A stretch of 64,000 nt of DNA, taken from Bacillota bacterium (GTDB lineage Bacteria; Bacillota; Sulfobacillia; DUMF01). The notes under the pieces are model-generated. The model was given only the letters and a program-made list of their open reading frames with translations. It was not told the DNA's origin and did not search any database. Shown here piece by piece: positions 34,690-43,795 of the stretch (its first letter is position 1; each line of letters starts with the position of its first letter). The translations under genes were made by a program, and so were the position numbers. The stretch covers positions 46,265 to 110,264 of the forward strand of contig DUMF01000010.1 in NCBI GenBank assembly GCA_012840015.1. The letters run 5' to 3'.

Positions 34690-37398
34690 ATGAGAATTAT
34701 TGACATAAAGGCATTCGAGGGCAGAAACATATACTGCCATCGCCCTGTAGTGTTGATGACCTTGGATCTCGAAGAGTTTTCTAACACCACTACTGCAGAC
34801 TTGGATGGTTTCCTGGAAAGACTGCTGTCAACCGTCCCCAGTCTCTCCAGTCACCACTGCAGCGCCGGGGAGCCAGGTGGGTTCGTAACCAGAGTAAAGC
34901 GCGGGACCTATTTGGGTCACGTAGTGGAGCACCTGGCACTCGAACTACAAGCGCTCCTGGGGAACCGGGTGATCTACGGAAAGACACGGCTATTGCAAGA
35001 GCCTGGTACATATGCGGTGATTTATGAGTACGAGTGCCGCCCACTCGCATTGGAAGCAGGGCGAGTAGCCGTTAATCTCGTGAGCGCCCTCGCCCGCCAG
35101 CAACCGTTCAATCTTGATCCTACGATAGAACATTTGAGAAAGATTTATTACAGCTCCGAATTGGGCCCATCGACTAGAGCGATAGCACAAGCGGCCCGTG
35201 CCAGGGGCATTCCGGTTATCCGATTGAACGAAGGAAGCTTGTTGCAGCTCGGTTACGGTGCATACCAGAAGCGGGTCTTGGCCAGCCTCACCAGCTCTAC
35301 TGGCTGCATAGCTGCCGACATCGCCTCTGATAAGCTGCTTACTAAGAGACTGTTACGCGAAATGGGGATCCCAGTCCCGGCAGGAGGAGTCGCAACCGAG
35401 GAAAGCGAGCTTGAGAAGCTCGCAGAAGAATTCAGTTATCCTCTGGTGGTCAAACCGCTGGATGGTAACCAAGGCCGAGGGGTGTCTCTGAATCTCACTT
35501 CCCTGGAAGAGTTGCAAAAAGCATTCCGTATCGCCAAGAAATACTCCAGTTCGGTTATCGTAGAAAAGCATATACCTGGCCGTCATTACCGGATTCTGGT
35601 AGTGGGGCGGCAGGTGGTCGCCGTGTCAGAAAAGATCCCCGCTCACGTCGTCGGTGACGGTCTCCATACTATAAGCCAGCTTGTCGAACTCACGAACTCC
35701 CATCCGAGACGAGGAGAGCATCACGAAAAGCCGCTCACGAAAATCCGCATCGACGAGATCACGCTCGCCGTACTGGCTAGGCACGGTCTGACCCCGGAGG
35801 ATATCCCCGCTGCCGGTGAAGTGATTTACCTCAGAGAAAGTGCCAACCTCAGCACGGGAGGGGTGGCTATCGATGCCACGGACGAGATTCACCCGGCCAA
35901 CTCAGAATTTGCCATCCGAGCGGCGGAGATCACAGGGCTCGACGTTGCCGGTGTAGACGTAGTGGCAAGTCACATATCTGTGCCGATATCCGCCGGTACC
36001 GGCGCTGTCATCGAAGTGAATGCCTGTCCGGGTCTGAGAATGCATCTTTACCCCTCGCGCGGGATGCCTCGGGACGTCGCAGGGGCCATCGTAGATCATC
36101 TGTTCCCCAAACCAGTCGAAAGCCGCATACCCATTGTGGCCGTTACGGGTACCAACGGTAAGACTACGGTAGCCCGCATGATAAGCCACGTACTTGCCCA
36201 GAGGGGCCTGACTGTAGGATTGGCCTGCACCGACGGCATTTACATGGGCCACCGAAAGATTCGCTCGGGAGATTGCAGCGGCGCGATGAGCGCCAAACAC
36301 ATCCTTATGGATCCTCGCGCTGAGGCTGGAGTACTGGAAGTAGCGCGGGGAGGAATCATTAAAGAGGGACTGGGTTTCGATACCTGCGATGTCGCAGTGG
36401 TAACGAACCTGGCAGGCGACCATCTCGGGCAGGATGGAGTGGAGACACTCGAGGATCTTGCATTCGTCAAGTCGCTGGTAGTAGAGTCAGTGAAACGGGA
36501 CGGCTTTGTGGTATTGAACGCCGACGATCCGGCTTCACAGCTCATTGTAAGCCGGGCCAGTGCCCCTATTATCTACTATTCGAGGCGAAGCGACAACATT
36601 TTGATTCACAGGCACGTCTCGCAGGGCGGCAAAGCTGTGGTGCTCCAGAAAGGTCGACTATACCTCCTCGAGGCGAAGCGCATGGAAAAACTGTTTACCA
36701 TGCGCAGTGTGCCAGCCTGTTTGAATGGCAGGCTTCCCCACAATGTGGATAACCTGCTTGCCGCAACTGCAGCTTGCCTCGGGCTTGGCCTACCGGCAGA
36801 AGACATGGCAGCCGCGTTCAGAACCTTCAAGTCAGATCCGCTCTGCAACCCCGGAAGATTCAACCTATTCCAACTCGATAACGGCGCGGAGCTCATCGTT
36901 GATTACGGTCACAATCCTCCGGCGTTGCGGCAAGCATTGCCCGCCGCCAGAGGCTTCTGCAGGAACTCCGGAAGGCTCTTCTCGATAGTGGCCTGCCCCG
37001 GAGATCGCCGGGACGAAGATATCAGAATGCTCGGGCGGGTCTCTGGAGAGTTATCGGATTACGTAATAATCAAGGAAGATAAAGACCTGCGTGGAAGAAC
37101 ACCCGGAGAAACGGCTTCACTGATAAGGCAGGGCGTGATAGACTCAGGGTTGAGTATCGAAAAGTGCTGGGTAGAACCCGACGAAGAAGCCGCAATACGA
37201 CGAGCACTTACTCTTTGCAAGCCAGGAGACGTGGTCATATTGTTCTATGAAAAGTGGGAGCTCCTCATGGACTCGATGTCCAGGTGTTTACCAGGCTTCA
37301 AGATAGCCCACACTCAAGGCTTAGAACCGGTGGGCAAGTATACGGGAGCAACGCATGGCCAGCATAGAGTTGCGATACACATGAACAGCTATGGATGA
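34690..37398 (+). CDS. cphA: Cyanophycin synthetase
   Basis: A 902-residue enzyme from the ATG at 34690, which follows GGGGGG. In order: N-terminal domain (1-160), ATP-grasp domain (about 205-460, with VVKPLDGNQGRGVSLNL and EVNACPGLRMHL) and a Mur-ligase-like domain (about 475-890, with VAVTGTNGKTTVARM). It adds Asp to the backbone and Arg to the side chains of cyanophycin using ATP. Its end overlaps ispE by 8 bases, so it is coupled to housekeeping transcription. Confidence 0.97.
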   Translation: MRIIDIKAFEGRNIYCHRPVVLMTLDLEEFSNTTTADLDGFLERLLSTVPSLSSHHCSAGEPGGFVTRVKRGTYLGHVVEHLALELQALLGNRVIYGKTRLLQEPGTYAVIYEYECRPLALEAGRVAVNLVSALARQQPFNLDPTIEHLRKIYYSSELGPSTRAIAQAARARGIPVIRLNEGSLLQLGYGAYQKRVLASLTSSTGCIAADIASDKLLTKRLLREMGIPVPAGGVATEESELEKLAEEFSYPLVVKPLDGNQGRGVSLNLTSLEELQKAFRIAKKYSSSVIVEKHIPGRHYRILVVGRQVVAVSEKIPAHVVGDGLHTISQLVELTNSHPRRGEHHEKPLTKIRIDEITLAVLARHGLTPEDIPAAGEVIYLRESANLSTGGVAIDATDEIHPANSEFAIRAAEITGLDVAGVDVVASHISVPISAGTGAVIEVNACPGLRMHLYPSRGMPRDVAGAIVDHLFPKPVESRIPIVAVTGTNGKTTVARMISHVLAQRGLTVGLACTDGIYMGHRKIRSGDCSGAMSAKHILMDPRAEAGVLEVARGGIIKEGLGFDTCDVAVVTNLAGDHLGQDGVETLEDLAFVKSLVVESVKRDGFVVLNADDPASQLIVSRASAPIIYYSRRSDNILIHRHVSQGGKAVVLQKGRLYLLEAKRMEKLFTMRSVPACLNGRLPHNVDNLLAATAACLGLGLPAEDMAAAFRTFKSDPLCNPGRFNLFQLDNGAELIVDYGHNPPALRQALPAARGFCRNSGRLFSIVACPGDRRDEDIRMLGRVSGELSDYVIIKEDKDLRGRTPGETASLIRQGVIDSGLSIEKCWVEPDEEAAIRRALTLCKPGDVVILFYEKWELLMDSMSRCLPGFKIAHTQGLEPVGKYTGATHGQHRVAIHMNSYG

Positions 37399-38275
37399 AA
37401 GCTTTGCAGGGATCACTATCCCAGCTTATGCCAAAATAAACCTTTATCTCGCCGTAGGTGATAGGCGAGCGGATGGCTATCATCCAATCACCAGCATAAT
37501 GCACCTCATCAGTCTGCACGATTCGGTTACCGTATCGCCTGCGCACGATGAAGGCGTTCAGATTACGGTGGAATTCCCAGACCACGTACCAGGGCAGGAA
37601 CTCGTACCCACCGATGACACGAACAGCGTCACCAAAGTTATTTCTGCTCTCGGGATAAGCTCAGCGCGGGTGCACCTGGTAAAGCGAATCCCGCCGGGCT
37701 CTGGCCTGGGAGGAGAAAGCGCAGACGCTGCAGCCGCTCTAACGGCGTGTGCCTCCGGCAGTTTCAATGCGCCTGAACTGTTCAGGATAAGTACCAGGCT
37801 TGGCTCTGATGTCGGCTTCTTCCTGAGTGGCGGATCAGCCGCACTAGTAACGGGGGCTGGCGAGACAGTAACCCCGGTGGAGCCCTTCCCGGGGATCCAG
37901 CTCGTGCTGGCGATGCCCCCTCGAAACCTGTCCACTGCAGCAGTCTACCGGGAGTTCGATTCGTGCGGCTTCCGCAGTCCCGGAAGCCCAAACAAAGCAC
38001 TACGCGCTATGGCTTCCAAGGACTTGCCCGCGTTATGCCGTTGCCTCCGCAACGATCTGCAGCTCCCTGCGGAGCACTTGGCCCCGGAGATAACACAGAT
38101 AAGGCACGCCTTCCAACGCCTTGGGGTTCTGGCCGCGCAGGTAACCGGGAGCGGATCGGCGGTATTCGGAATCGTCGAGAACGAGAAAGAGGCTCGCGAA
38201 GTTAGCAGTGCCCTTGCCGCGGAGCCCTTCGTGGAGTGGACCTGTGTGTGCGAGACCATAGCCTTGAGAAGGTGA
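37391..38275 (+). CDS. ispE: 4-diphosphocytidyl-2-C-methyl-D-erythritol kinase
   Basis: A 294-residue GHMP kinase of the MEP isoprenoid pathway. It starts ITIPAYAKINLYLAVGDRRADGYH and has the ATP motif PPGSGLGGESADAAAAL and the C-terminal VTGSGSAVFGI. The start overlaps cphA and the stop is four bases before the next gene. Confidence 0.96.
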   Translation: MDESFAGITIPAYAKINLYLAVGDRRADGYHPITSIMHLISLHDSVTVSPAHDEGVQITVEFPDHVPGQELVPTDDTNSVTKVISALGISSARVHLVKRIPPGSGLGGESADAAAALTACASGSFNAPELFRISTRLGSDVGFFLSGGSAALVTGAGETVTPVEPFPGIQLVLAMPPRNLSTAAVYREFDSCGFRSPGSPNKALRAMASKDLPALCRCLRNDLQLPAEHLAPEITQIRHAFQRLGVLAAQVTGSGSAVFGIVENEKEAREVSSALAAEPFVEWTCVCETIALRR

Positions 38276-38279
38276 TTTT

Positions 38280-39041
38280 ATGATAGATGCAATAGTGTTG
38301 GCCGGACGAAAGAATGACGGAAAGTTGAAGGAGGCAGCACCGGAAGCCGAGTGGGAGGCGCTTATACCTATAGGTCCGCAACCGATGGTAGCCTACGTGA
38401 CAGGTGCCCTAAAGGAAGCCATCGACGGGGTAGTGTGCGTTGTGGGTCCAGAAGGTTCAACCGCAGAAGCTCCCAGAGCGCTCGTGGTACCGCCTGCCGA
38501 TTCATTGACCGCCAATGTCTTGGCGGGCATGACGGCTTTAGAGCGACAAGGCAGACACCCCCAGTTGCTCCTCCTGTGTACTTCTGACATACCCATGCTG
38601 ACTCCTGAGGCGGTACGGGACCTAGTAGATCGCTGTAATCAGGTGCAGGCAGATTTCTACTATCCCATCGTTTCCAAAGAGGACGCTGAAGCGCAGTATC
38701 CGGGAGTTAAGCGTACCTACGTTCGTACCAAGGAAGGTACATTTACCGGTGGTAACATCCTGGTGGTAAAACCGGAAGTCGTTCGCAAATGCCTTCGACA
38801 GGCCGAGGATTTCATAAGGTACCGTAAAAGCCCGCTTAAGCTTGCAACTCTAGTCGGATTCGGCATAGTGTTACGCTTTTTCCTTGGTAGTCTTCGCATA
38901 CCGGATTTGGAAAGGAGAGTCTCTCGTCTTCTTGGCGTAACCGGCCGCGCAGTCAGGACGCCATATGCAGCTATCGGGGTGGACGTAGATAAGCCGAGCG
39001 ACCTGGCATTAGCTAGAGAAGTGCTCAAGCCGCCCGCTTAA
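38280..39041 (+). CDS. MobA-like nucleotidyltransferase
   Basis: A 253-residue NTP-transferase-fold protein: AIVLAGRKNDGKLKE at the start, CTSDIPMLTPEAV as the metal-binding Asp site, and FTGGNILVVKP. A hydrophobic/basic segment (about 185-205) could touch the membrane. Members transfer a nucleotide to a sugar, alcohol or cofactor; the substrate is unknown. Its 3' end overlaps ksgA by 33 bases tail to tail. Confidence 0.83.
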   Translation: MIDAIVLAGRKNDGKLKEAAPEAEWEALIPIGPQPMVAYVTGALKEAIDGVVCVVGPEGSTAEAPRALVVPPADSLTANVLAGMTALERQGRHPQLLLLCTSDIPMLTPEAVRDLVDRCNQVQADFYYPIVSKEDAEAQYPGVKRTYVRTKEGTFTGGNILVVKPEVVRKCLRQAEDFIRYRKSPLKLATLVGFGIVLRFFLGSLRIPDLERRVSRLLGVTGRAVRTPYAAIGVDVDKPSDLALAREVLKPPA

Positions 39042-39857
39042 CAGGCTAAGCTCCTCGAGAGATAAGGTCTCGGGTCTCCTCATGGGGTCAATGTGACAAT
39101 AACGCAGCAGTTCGTGGGCAAGCTTTTTGCCGTCGGCAGTTTCTGATAATGCCGGGGCCAGAGCATTAATTAGGGTCTTCCTACGCTGATTGAAAAGCAC
39201 GCGCGCCAAGCGGGTTACTTTCTTCGTTAGGAGTTCCTCCTCCGGAGTTAGCTCTCGCGGTTCAAGCACCAGGATGGCGGAATCCACTTCTGGAACGGGT
39301 CGAAACGCGCCGGCAGGTACCACGCCCGCAATGTGTGCTTTGCTACGTAATTGGACGGAGACCGACAACAAGCCGTAGCGCTTTGAGCCCGGCTCCGCCA
39401 CCGCTCTGTGCGCGACCTCTTTCTGCACCAAAAGCACGGCCCTCCGAAAAATCGGCCTCGTATCGAGCAGCTTGAAGAGGAGTGGAGAAGTAACGTAATA
39501 CGGCAGGTTGGATACGCACTTCCACGCGGAACCGAATGGGCGGATGAGTTCCGAAAAATCCATGTCCAGTGCATCGCCGAATACGATTTGGACGTTGCTA
39601 AGTCCGGAAAGAGCCCTTTCGAGAGCAGACTTCAGGCCTACGTCAATCTCTACTCCCACAACATGCCCGGCCCGCTCGGCCAGGGCCCTGGTCAGCACCC
39701 CCGTTCCCGCCCCAATCTCGAGCACCAAGTCGCTTACACTGAGCTGGGCAGCTCCCAGGATCCTTTCAAGTGCCGTCCGTGACACCAAGATATGCTGACC
39801 AAGGCCATGCTTGAGTCTCACTCCAGAATGTATACCTTCACCTTTCGTATCCCCCAA
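39009..39857 (-). CDS. ksgA: 16S rRNA dimethyladenosine transferase
   Basis: About 282 residues from a TTG seven bases after AGGAGG; a GTG at 39821 is the alternative. SAM motif LVLEIGAGTGVLTRALAE and catalytic NLPYYVTSPLLF are present, preceded by the family opening HGLGQHILVS. It dimethylates two adenosines in helix 45. It overlaps the yabE gene by 40 bases; the rnmV gene usually between them is missing. Confidence 0.94.
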   Translation of the reverse strand: MGDTKGEGIHSGVRLKHGLGQHILVSRTALERILGAAQLSVSDLVLEIGAGTGVLTRALAERAGHVVGVEIDVGLKSALERALSGLSNVQIVFGDALDMDFSELIRPFGSAWKCVSNLPYYVTSPLLFKLLDTRPIFRRAVLLVQKEVAHRAVAEPGSKRYGLLSVSVQLRSKAHIAGVVPAGAFRPVPEVDSAILVLEPRELTPEEELLTKKVTRLARVLFNQRRKTLINALAPALSETADGKKLAHELLRYCHIDPMRRPETLSLEELSLLSGRLEHFSS

Positions 39858-40804
39858 TTCAGGGCCTCCTGCAACGAATCGAAGCAAACGTCAATGCGGT
39901 TGTTCTTTATCGCCCCGCCTGTATCCGCAGCAACCGCAAAGCCATAACCATCTACGTAAAGCCTCGATCCGAGGGGTATCACCCGGGGATCTACAGCAAC
40001 CACCCCGTAAGTGGCCTTCATCCCCGTGGCCGTGTACCCGTCCGTGTAGATCCCGTTGGACTCAGGGCCCGGGGTATACGCAGTGGCCACTACCTCCAAT
40101 GCACGTGAAAAGCGAATGGTCCTCCCCCCGCGGCTTATGTTGCCCGCCGTGCCCATCGCCACAACCCGCTCTACCGGGGGTTTTACCAGGTTTTCAGAAA
40201 CCTGCCTCTTTTCGGTCATTACACCATCCACGTATGTCACCTGGTACTTGATTTCCTTCAAGCCGTTAGAACCCGCCTGTATCACCCTGCTGAGCCCTCG
40301 CTCCAGATTCCGGTCCTCTATGCGTTTCTCGCCATAGGGTACGGCCACCTTCTCAACCACTTCTTTGGTTTCTACGCGCGAGACCCGGATTTCACCCCCA
40401 ACAGGCACTTGTTCTTCGAGAGCGGGAGAGACCCTGTACCCGTCTCCGACCTCTATACCATTTTCGGCTAAAACGTCCTTCACCAGTTGGCAGCAAGTTC
40501 TGACCTCCCTGGCGGTACCGTCCACTATGAGCCTAACGGCTACGCTTCGCTTCACGACGACACGGAGGCCGTTCTTCACCTTGGTCTCAGGAGAAGGCTC
40601 AACTTTGTCCCCTTCGAGCAGTTTTATGCCAGCCTCGTCGAGTGCACCCGCCACCGTCTGAGCCTTCGTGCGTAACTGCCTCGAAGTCCCGGAATCGCAT
40701 ATCTCAATCGTCTTGAAAGAACCCACCACACAGATGCCCACCGCCAAACTAAGAGCAAGCGCTCCGAGCACAGCAGGTAAATGCCTGCTTGATCGCAATT
40801 CCAT
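39818..40804 (-). CDS. yabE: YabE-like wall protein (DUF348, G5 and 3D domains)
   Basis: A 328-residue exported protein: N-terminal membrane/signal segment (about 10-30), two DUF348 repeats (about 35-145), a G5 domain (about 145-220) and a C-terminal 3D domain whose three Asp lie in YTDGY, VVAVDPRVIPLGS and AADTGGAIKNNRIDVCF. Such proteins are thought to remodel peptidoglycan, as in YabE/RpfB. The order tatD-yabE-ksgA matches Bacillus. Confidence 0.92.
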   Translation of the reverse strand: MELRSSRHLPAVLGALALSLAVGICVVGSFKTIEICDSGTSRQLRTKAQTVAGALDEAGIKLLEGDKVEPSPETKVKNGLRVVVKRSVAVRLIVDGTAREVRTCCQLVKDVLAENGIEVGDGYRVSPALEEQVPVGGEIRVSRVETKEVVEKVAVPYGEKRIEDRNLERGLSRVIQAGSNGLKEIKYQVTYVDGVMTEKRQVSENLVKPPVERVVAMGTAGNISRGGRTIRFSRALEVVATAYTPGPESNGIYTDGYTATGMKATYGVVAVDPRVIPLGSRLYVDGYGFAVAADTGGAIKNNRIDVCFDSLQEALNWGIRKVKVYILE

Positions 40805-40827
40805 CCCCCCAATTCATGGTCCCGGAT

Positions 40828-41607
40828 CTAGTTATTACCAATATCGAGGCCAAACAAACCACGAGCGTTTGCAGTAGTGCGGGCAGCCAGTTCCTCTATG
40901 TTTATTCCTCTCAGTTCAGCAATCTTCTCGGCGACCAGACGCACGTAGGCTGGCTCATTCCGTTTGCCCCTGAAAGGCTCCGGTGCCAGATACGGACAGT
41001 CGGTCTCTACCAAGAGGCGTGAAAGCGGTACTCGTTTAACCACATCTTTGTTCCGGAAATTCAGAAAAGTGACAGGCCCTCCAAAACTCAGGTAAAATCC
41101 CATACTCAGGCATTTCTCCGCCATGTCCCATGGCCCGGAGAAGCAATGCATCACACCGCCCTTCATCTCGTGCCATTCATCGTCGAGTATTTTCATGCAA
41201 TCTTCCTCGGCGTTCCTCTCATGGATCACGACGGGAAGCTGTCTTTTGCGCGCCAGGCTGAGAAATCGCTTAAACACATCGCGCTGAACATCCCTGGGAG
41301 ATAAGTTTCGATAGTAATCGAGCCCGATTTCTCCTATCGCAACCACTTTTGGGGCAAAGCTGAGCTCTTCTATCACCTGCATGAGTTCAGGCGTCACGCT
41401 TTGAGCATCATGGGGATGCACACCCACGACGGCGTACACGCAGTCGTAATCGTTTGCAAGCCGCACGGCTTTGACGGAGCTCCGCAGGTCATAACCCACT
41501 GTGATGATACAGCCGACTCCACTGGCATGGGCTCTCTCCATCACAGCGTCTCGGTCTCGATCGAAATTTTCCATATCTAGATGCGCGTGCGTGTCAACCA
41601 GCTTCAT
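40828..41607 (-). CDS. tatD: TatD-family metal-dependent DNase
   Basis: A 259-residue TIM-barrel hydrolase. Metal ligands in DTHAHLDMENFD, GEIGLDYY, IHERNAE, HCFSGP and ETDCPYLAPEP are all present. It has 3'-5' exonuclease/DNase activity. Its start overlaps the metG stop by four bases. Confidence 0.96.
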   Translation of the reverse strand: MKLVDTHAHLDMENFDRDRDAVMERAHASGVGCIITVGYDLRSSVKAVRLANDYDCVYAVVGVHPHDAQSVTPELMQVIEELSFAPKVVAIGEIGLDYYRNLSPRDVQRDVFKRFLSLARKRQLPVVIHERNAEEDCMKILDDEWHEMKGGVMHCFSGPWDMAEKCLSMGFYLSFGGPVTFLNFRNKDVVKRVPLSRLLVETDCPYLAPEPFRGKRNEPAYVRLVAEKIAELRGINIEELAARTTANARGLFGLDIGNN

Positions 41608-43487
41608 GATATTCTACTGCCAGGCTCGATATCTCCGTCGGTGGTAACCAGGGCCAGCTTCTCTCCGCTGCTGGCTGCGAGAAGCATGCCACAGCTCTCT
41701 ACTCCCCTGATCCTCGCCGGCTGCAAGTTCGCCAAGACTACTATGTTTTTGCCGATGAGCTCCTCCGGGGAATAGTGCTTGGCGATCCCTGAGACGATCT
41801 GACGCCGTTCGCCACCGAGATCGATCTCCAGCTTAAGCAATTTATCCGCTCCTTTGACCTTTTCAGCCTCCAGGATCTTGGCTACTTTCAGCTCCAGCTT
41901 CTTGAAGTCCTCTATCGTTATCAGTTCCGCTTGAGCATCTGAACCAGTTACAGACCGCGATTCAGGCTCAATTCGCGGGAATATTGGTGTCGGTTCCTGA
42001 ACCTCACCACCAGACGGAGTGAGGCCCCACTTAGTGAGTTCGGACCACGTTCCAGCCAAATAGCTTGCCCCAATCCCCAGCTGAGCCATAATTTTCCCGG
42101 GCGTTTCGATCATGAACGGGCTCAGCATTACTGAACACTGCCTGAGCACCTCACATAAGTAATACAACACGGTGTTAAGTCTTTCCTGCGGCCCGGTCTT
42201 GGCGATGCTCCAGGGGGCCATCTCGTCAACGTACTTGTTTCCCGCAGCTACTAACGAGAAGGCAGCCGCGATGGCATCGGATATTTCCAGCCGCTCCATA
42301 TGAGCTGCCACTTTCTCGGCCGTTTCCGCAGCTAAAAGCCTGAGGCGTTTATCTTCCGGTTGTTCCCTACCAGGCGCCGGTATCTTCCCGCCCGCAAATC
42401 TCCTAACCATGGTGAGCGTCCTGTGCAGTAGATTCCCGAGATCGTTGGCCAAATCGAAATTGATCCTATTCACGAGCGCCTCTTCCGAATACATTCCGTC
42501 GGAACCGAACGGTATCTCTCGAAGCAGGAAATACCTGACCGCATCCAGGCCATATTTGTTCACGAGCTCTATGGGGTCAATTACATTGCCTTTTGATTTC
42601 GACATCTTGCCACTCTCTAGCACCAACCAACCATGGCCGAAAACTTTTCTAGGCAGTGGCAAGTCCAAAGCCATGAGGATAATCGGCCATATAATTGTAT
42701 GGAACCTAACGATTTCCTTGCCAACCAGGTGCACGTCCGCTGGCCAATACTTCTGGAAGTTTTCGGTATTATCGGGGTAACCCAGCGCAGTGATATAGTT
42801 GGAAAGCGCATCGAACCAGACATAGATGACATGCTTCGGGTCACCCGGCACTTTAATTCCCCAGTCGAAAGTAGTACGCGATATGCAAAGGTCTTCGAGC
42901 CCGCTCTTTATGAACGACACCATCTCGTTCCTTCGAGAAACAGGTTGGATGAAATCGGGGTTGTCTTCGATATATTTGAGCAACCTATCGGCGTACTTGG
43001 ATATGCGAAAGAAGTAACTTTCCTCACTTAATAGCTCGACAGGGGCGCCACAATCCGGGCATTTGCCGTCCACGAGCTGACGCTCCAACCAAAACGTCTC
43101 GCAAGGCACGCAGTACCACCCTTCGTAAGTGGCTTTGTATATATCTCCCTTCTCTTGAATCTTCTTGAATATATGCTGCACGGCACGCTCATGGTGCTCG
43201 TCGGTGGTCCTTATGAAGTAAGAATAATCCACACCCAGTTTGCTCCAAAGCTGCTTAATCCCGGCTACGATTTCGTCCACGAACTTTTTTGGATCTTTAC
43301 CGGCCTTCGCCGCCCTACGCTGTATCTTTTGGCCATGTTCGTCAGTGCCCGTCAGGAAAAACACATCATACCCCTGTAGCTTCTTGAACCGGGCGATAGC
43401 ATCAGCCGCTACCGTAGTATATGCGTGTCCGATGTGCAATTTATCGTTAGGATAGTATATCGGCGTGGTGATATAAAACGTCTTCAT
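41604..43487 (-). CDS. metG: Methionyl-tRNA synthetase
   Basis: A 627-residue class I synthetase. HIGH-type motif in KLHIGHAYTT, zinc cysteines in CVPCETFW and CPDCG, KMSKS in SGKMSKSKGNVI, and a C-terminal EMAP/tRNA-binding domain from about 520. It charges tRNA-Met. A T-box leader with an ATG specifier lies directly upstream, so expression should rise when uncharged tRNA-Met accumulates. Confidence 0.98.
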   Translation of the reverse strand: MKTFYITTPIYYPNDKLHIGHAYTTVAADAIARFKKLQGYDVFFLTGTDEHGQKIQRRAAKAGKDPKKFVDEIVAGIKQLWSKLGVDYSYFIRTTDEHHERAVQHIFKKIQEKGDIYKATYEGWYCVPCETFWLERQLVDGKCPDCGAPVELLSEESYFFRISKYADRLLKYIEDNPDFIQPVSRRNEMVSFIKSGLEDLCISRTTFDWGIKVPGDPKHVIYVWFDALSNYITALGYPDNTENFQKYWPADVHLVGKEIVRFHTIIWPIILMALDLPLPRKVFGHGWLVLESGKMSKSKGNVIDPIELVNKYGLDAVRYFLLREIPFGSDGMYSEEALVNRINFDLANDLGNLLHRTLTMVRRFAGGKIPAPGREQPEDKRLRLLAAETAEKVAAHMERLEISDAIAAAFSLVAAGNKYVDEMAPWSIAKTGPQERLNTVLYYLCEVLRQCSVMLSPFMIETPGKIMAQLGIGASYLAGTWSELTKWGLTPSGGEVQEPTPIFPRIEPESRSVTGSDAQAELITIEDFKKLELKVAKILEAEKVKGADKLLKLEIDLGGERRQIVSGIAKHYSPEELIGKNIVVLANLQPARIRGVESCGMLLAASSGEKLALVTTDGDIEPGSRIS

Positions 43488-43509
43488 CCTTCCGACCCCC
43501 CGTCAGACA

Positions 43510-43740
43510 TTAGAAAAACCCCCGCCCTTAAGGGACGAGGGATGCACTCGTGGTACCACCCTTATTCGCCTGGCTTTCGCCAAGCCTCTCAGCGCTTAAC
43601 GCACGCTTACGGCCTCCTTACTTCCCCTTTCAGGCAGGCTTCTCCGAGGCCATCCCGGGCCTCCGAGTACCGGATCCCACCCACCCCGGCTCTCTTCGAC
43701 TCCGGTCGGGCCCGTTCTTCCCCATCATCGAATCTATGTA
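43510..43740 (-). promoter_or_regulatory. Met T-box leader of metG
   Basis: On the minus strand a stem I region begins near 43735. A candidate specifier ATG (43653-43651) sits between the arm GGCCCG and a lower stem. The T-box core AAGGGTGGTACCACG is at 43563-43549, and a terminator stem plus TTTTT run covers 43540-43514. The competing antiterminator uses the T-box core. The leader ends about 25 bases before metG. Confidence 0.9.
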
Positions 43741-43746
43741 GATCTG

Positions 43747-43776
43747 AATATACCCGACGCAGAAGCTTCCTGTCAA
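43747..43776 (-). promoter_or_regulatory. Sigma-A promoter of the metG leader
   Basis: TTGACA at 43776-43771 and TATATT at 43752-43747 with an 18-base spacer, about 10 bases upstream of the T-box leader. The -35 box is a perfect match. Confidence 0.85.
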
Positions 43777-43795
43777 GGAAACCCATCTTCATGCC

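Noticed and set aside
36738..36752. TGTGGATAA, a perfect DnaA box
   Set aside because: It lies alone inside the cphA coding sequence, with no neighbouring boxes.
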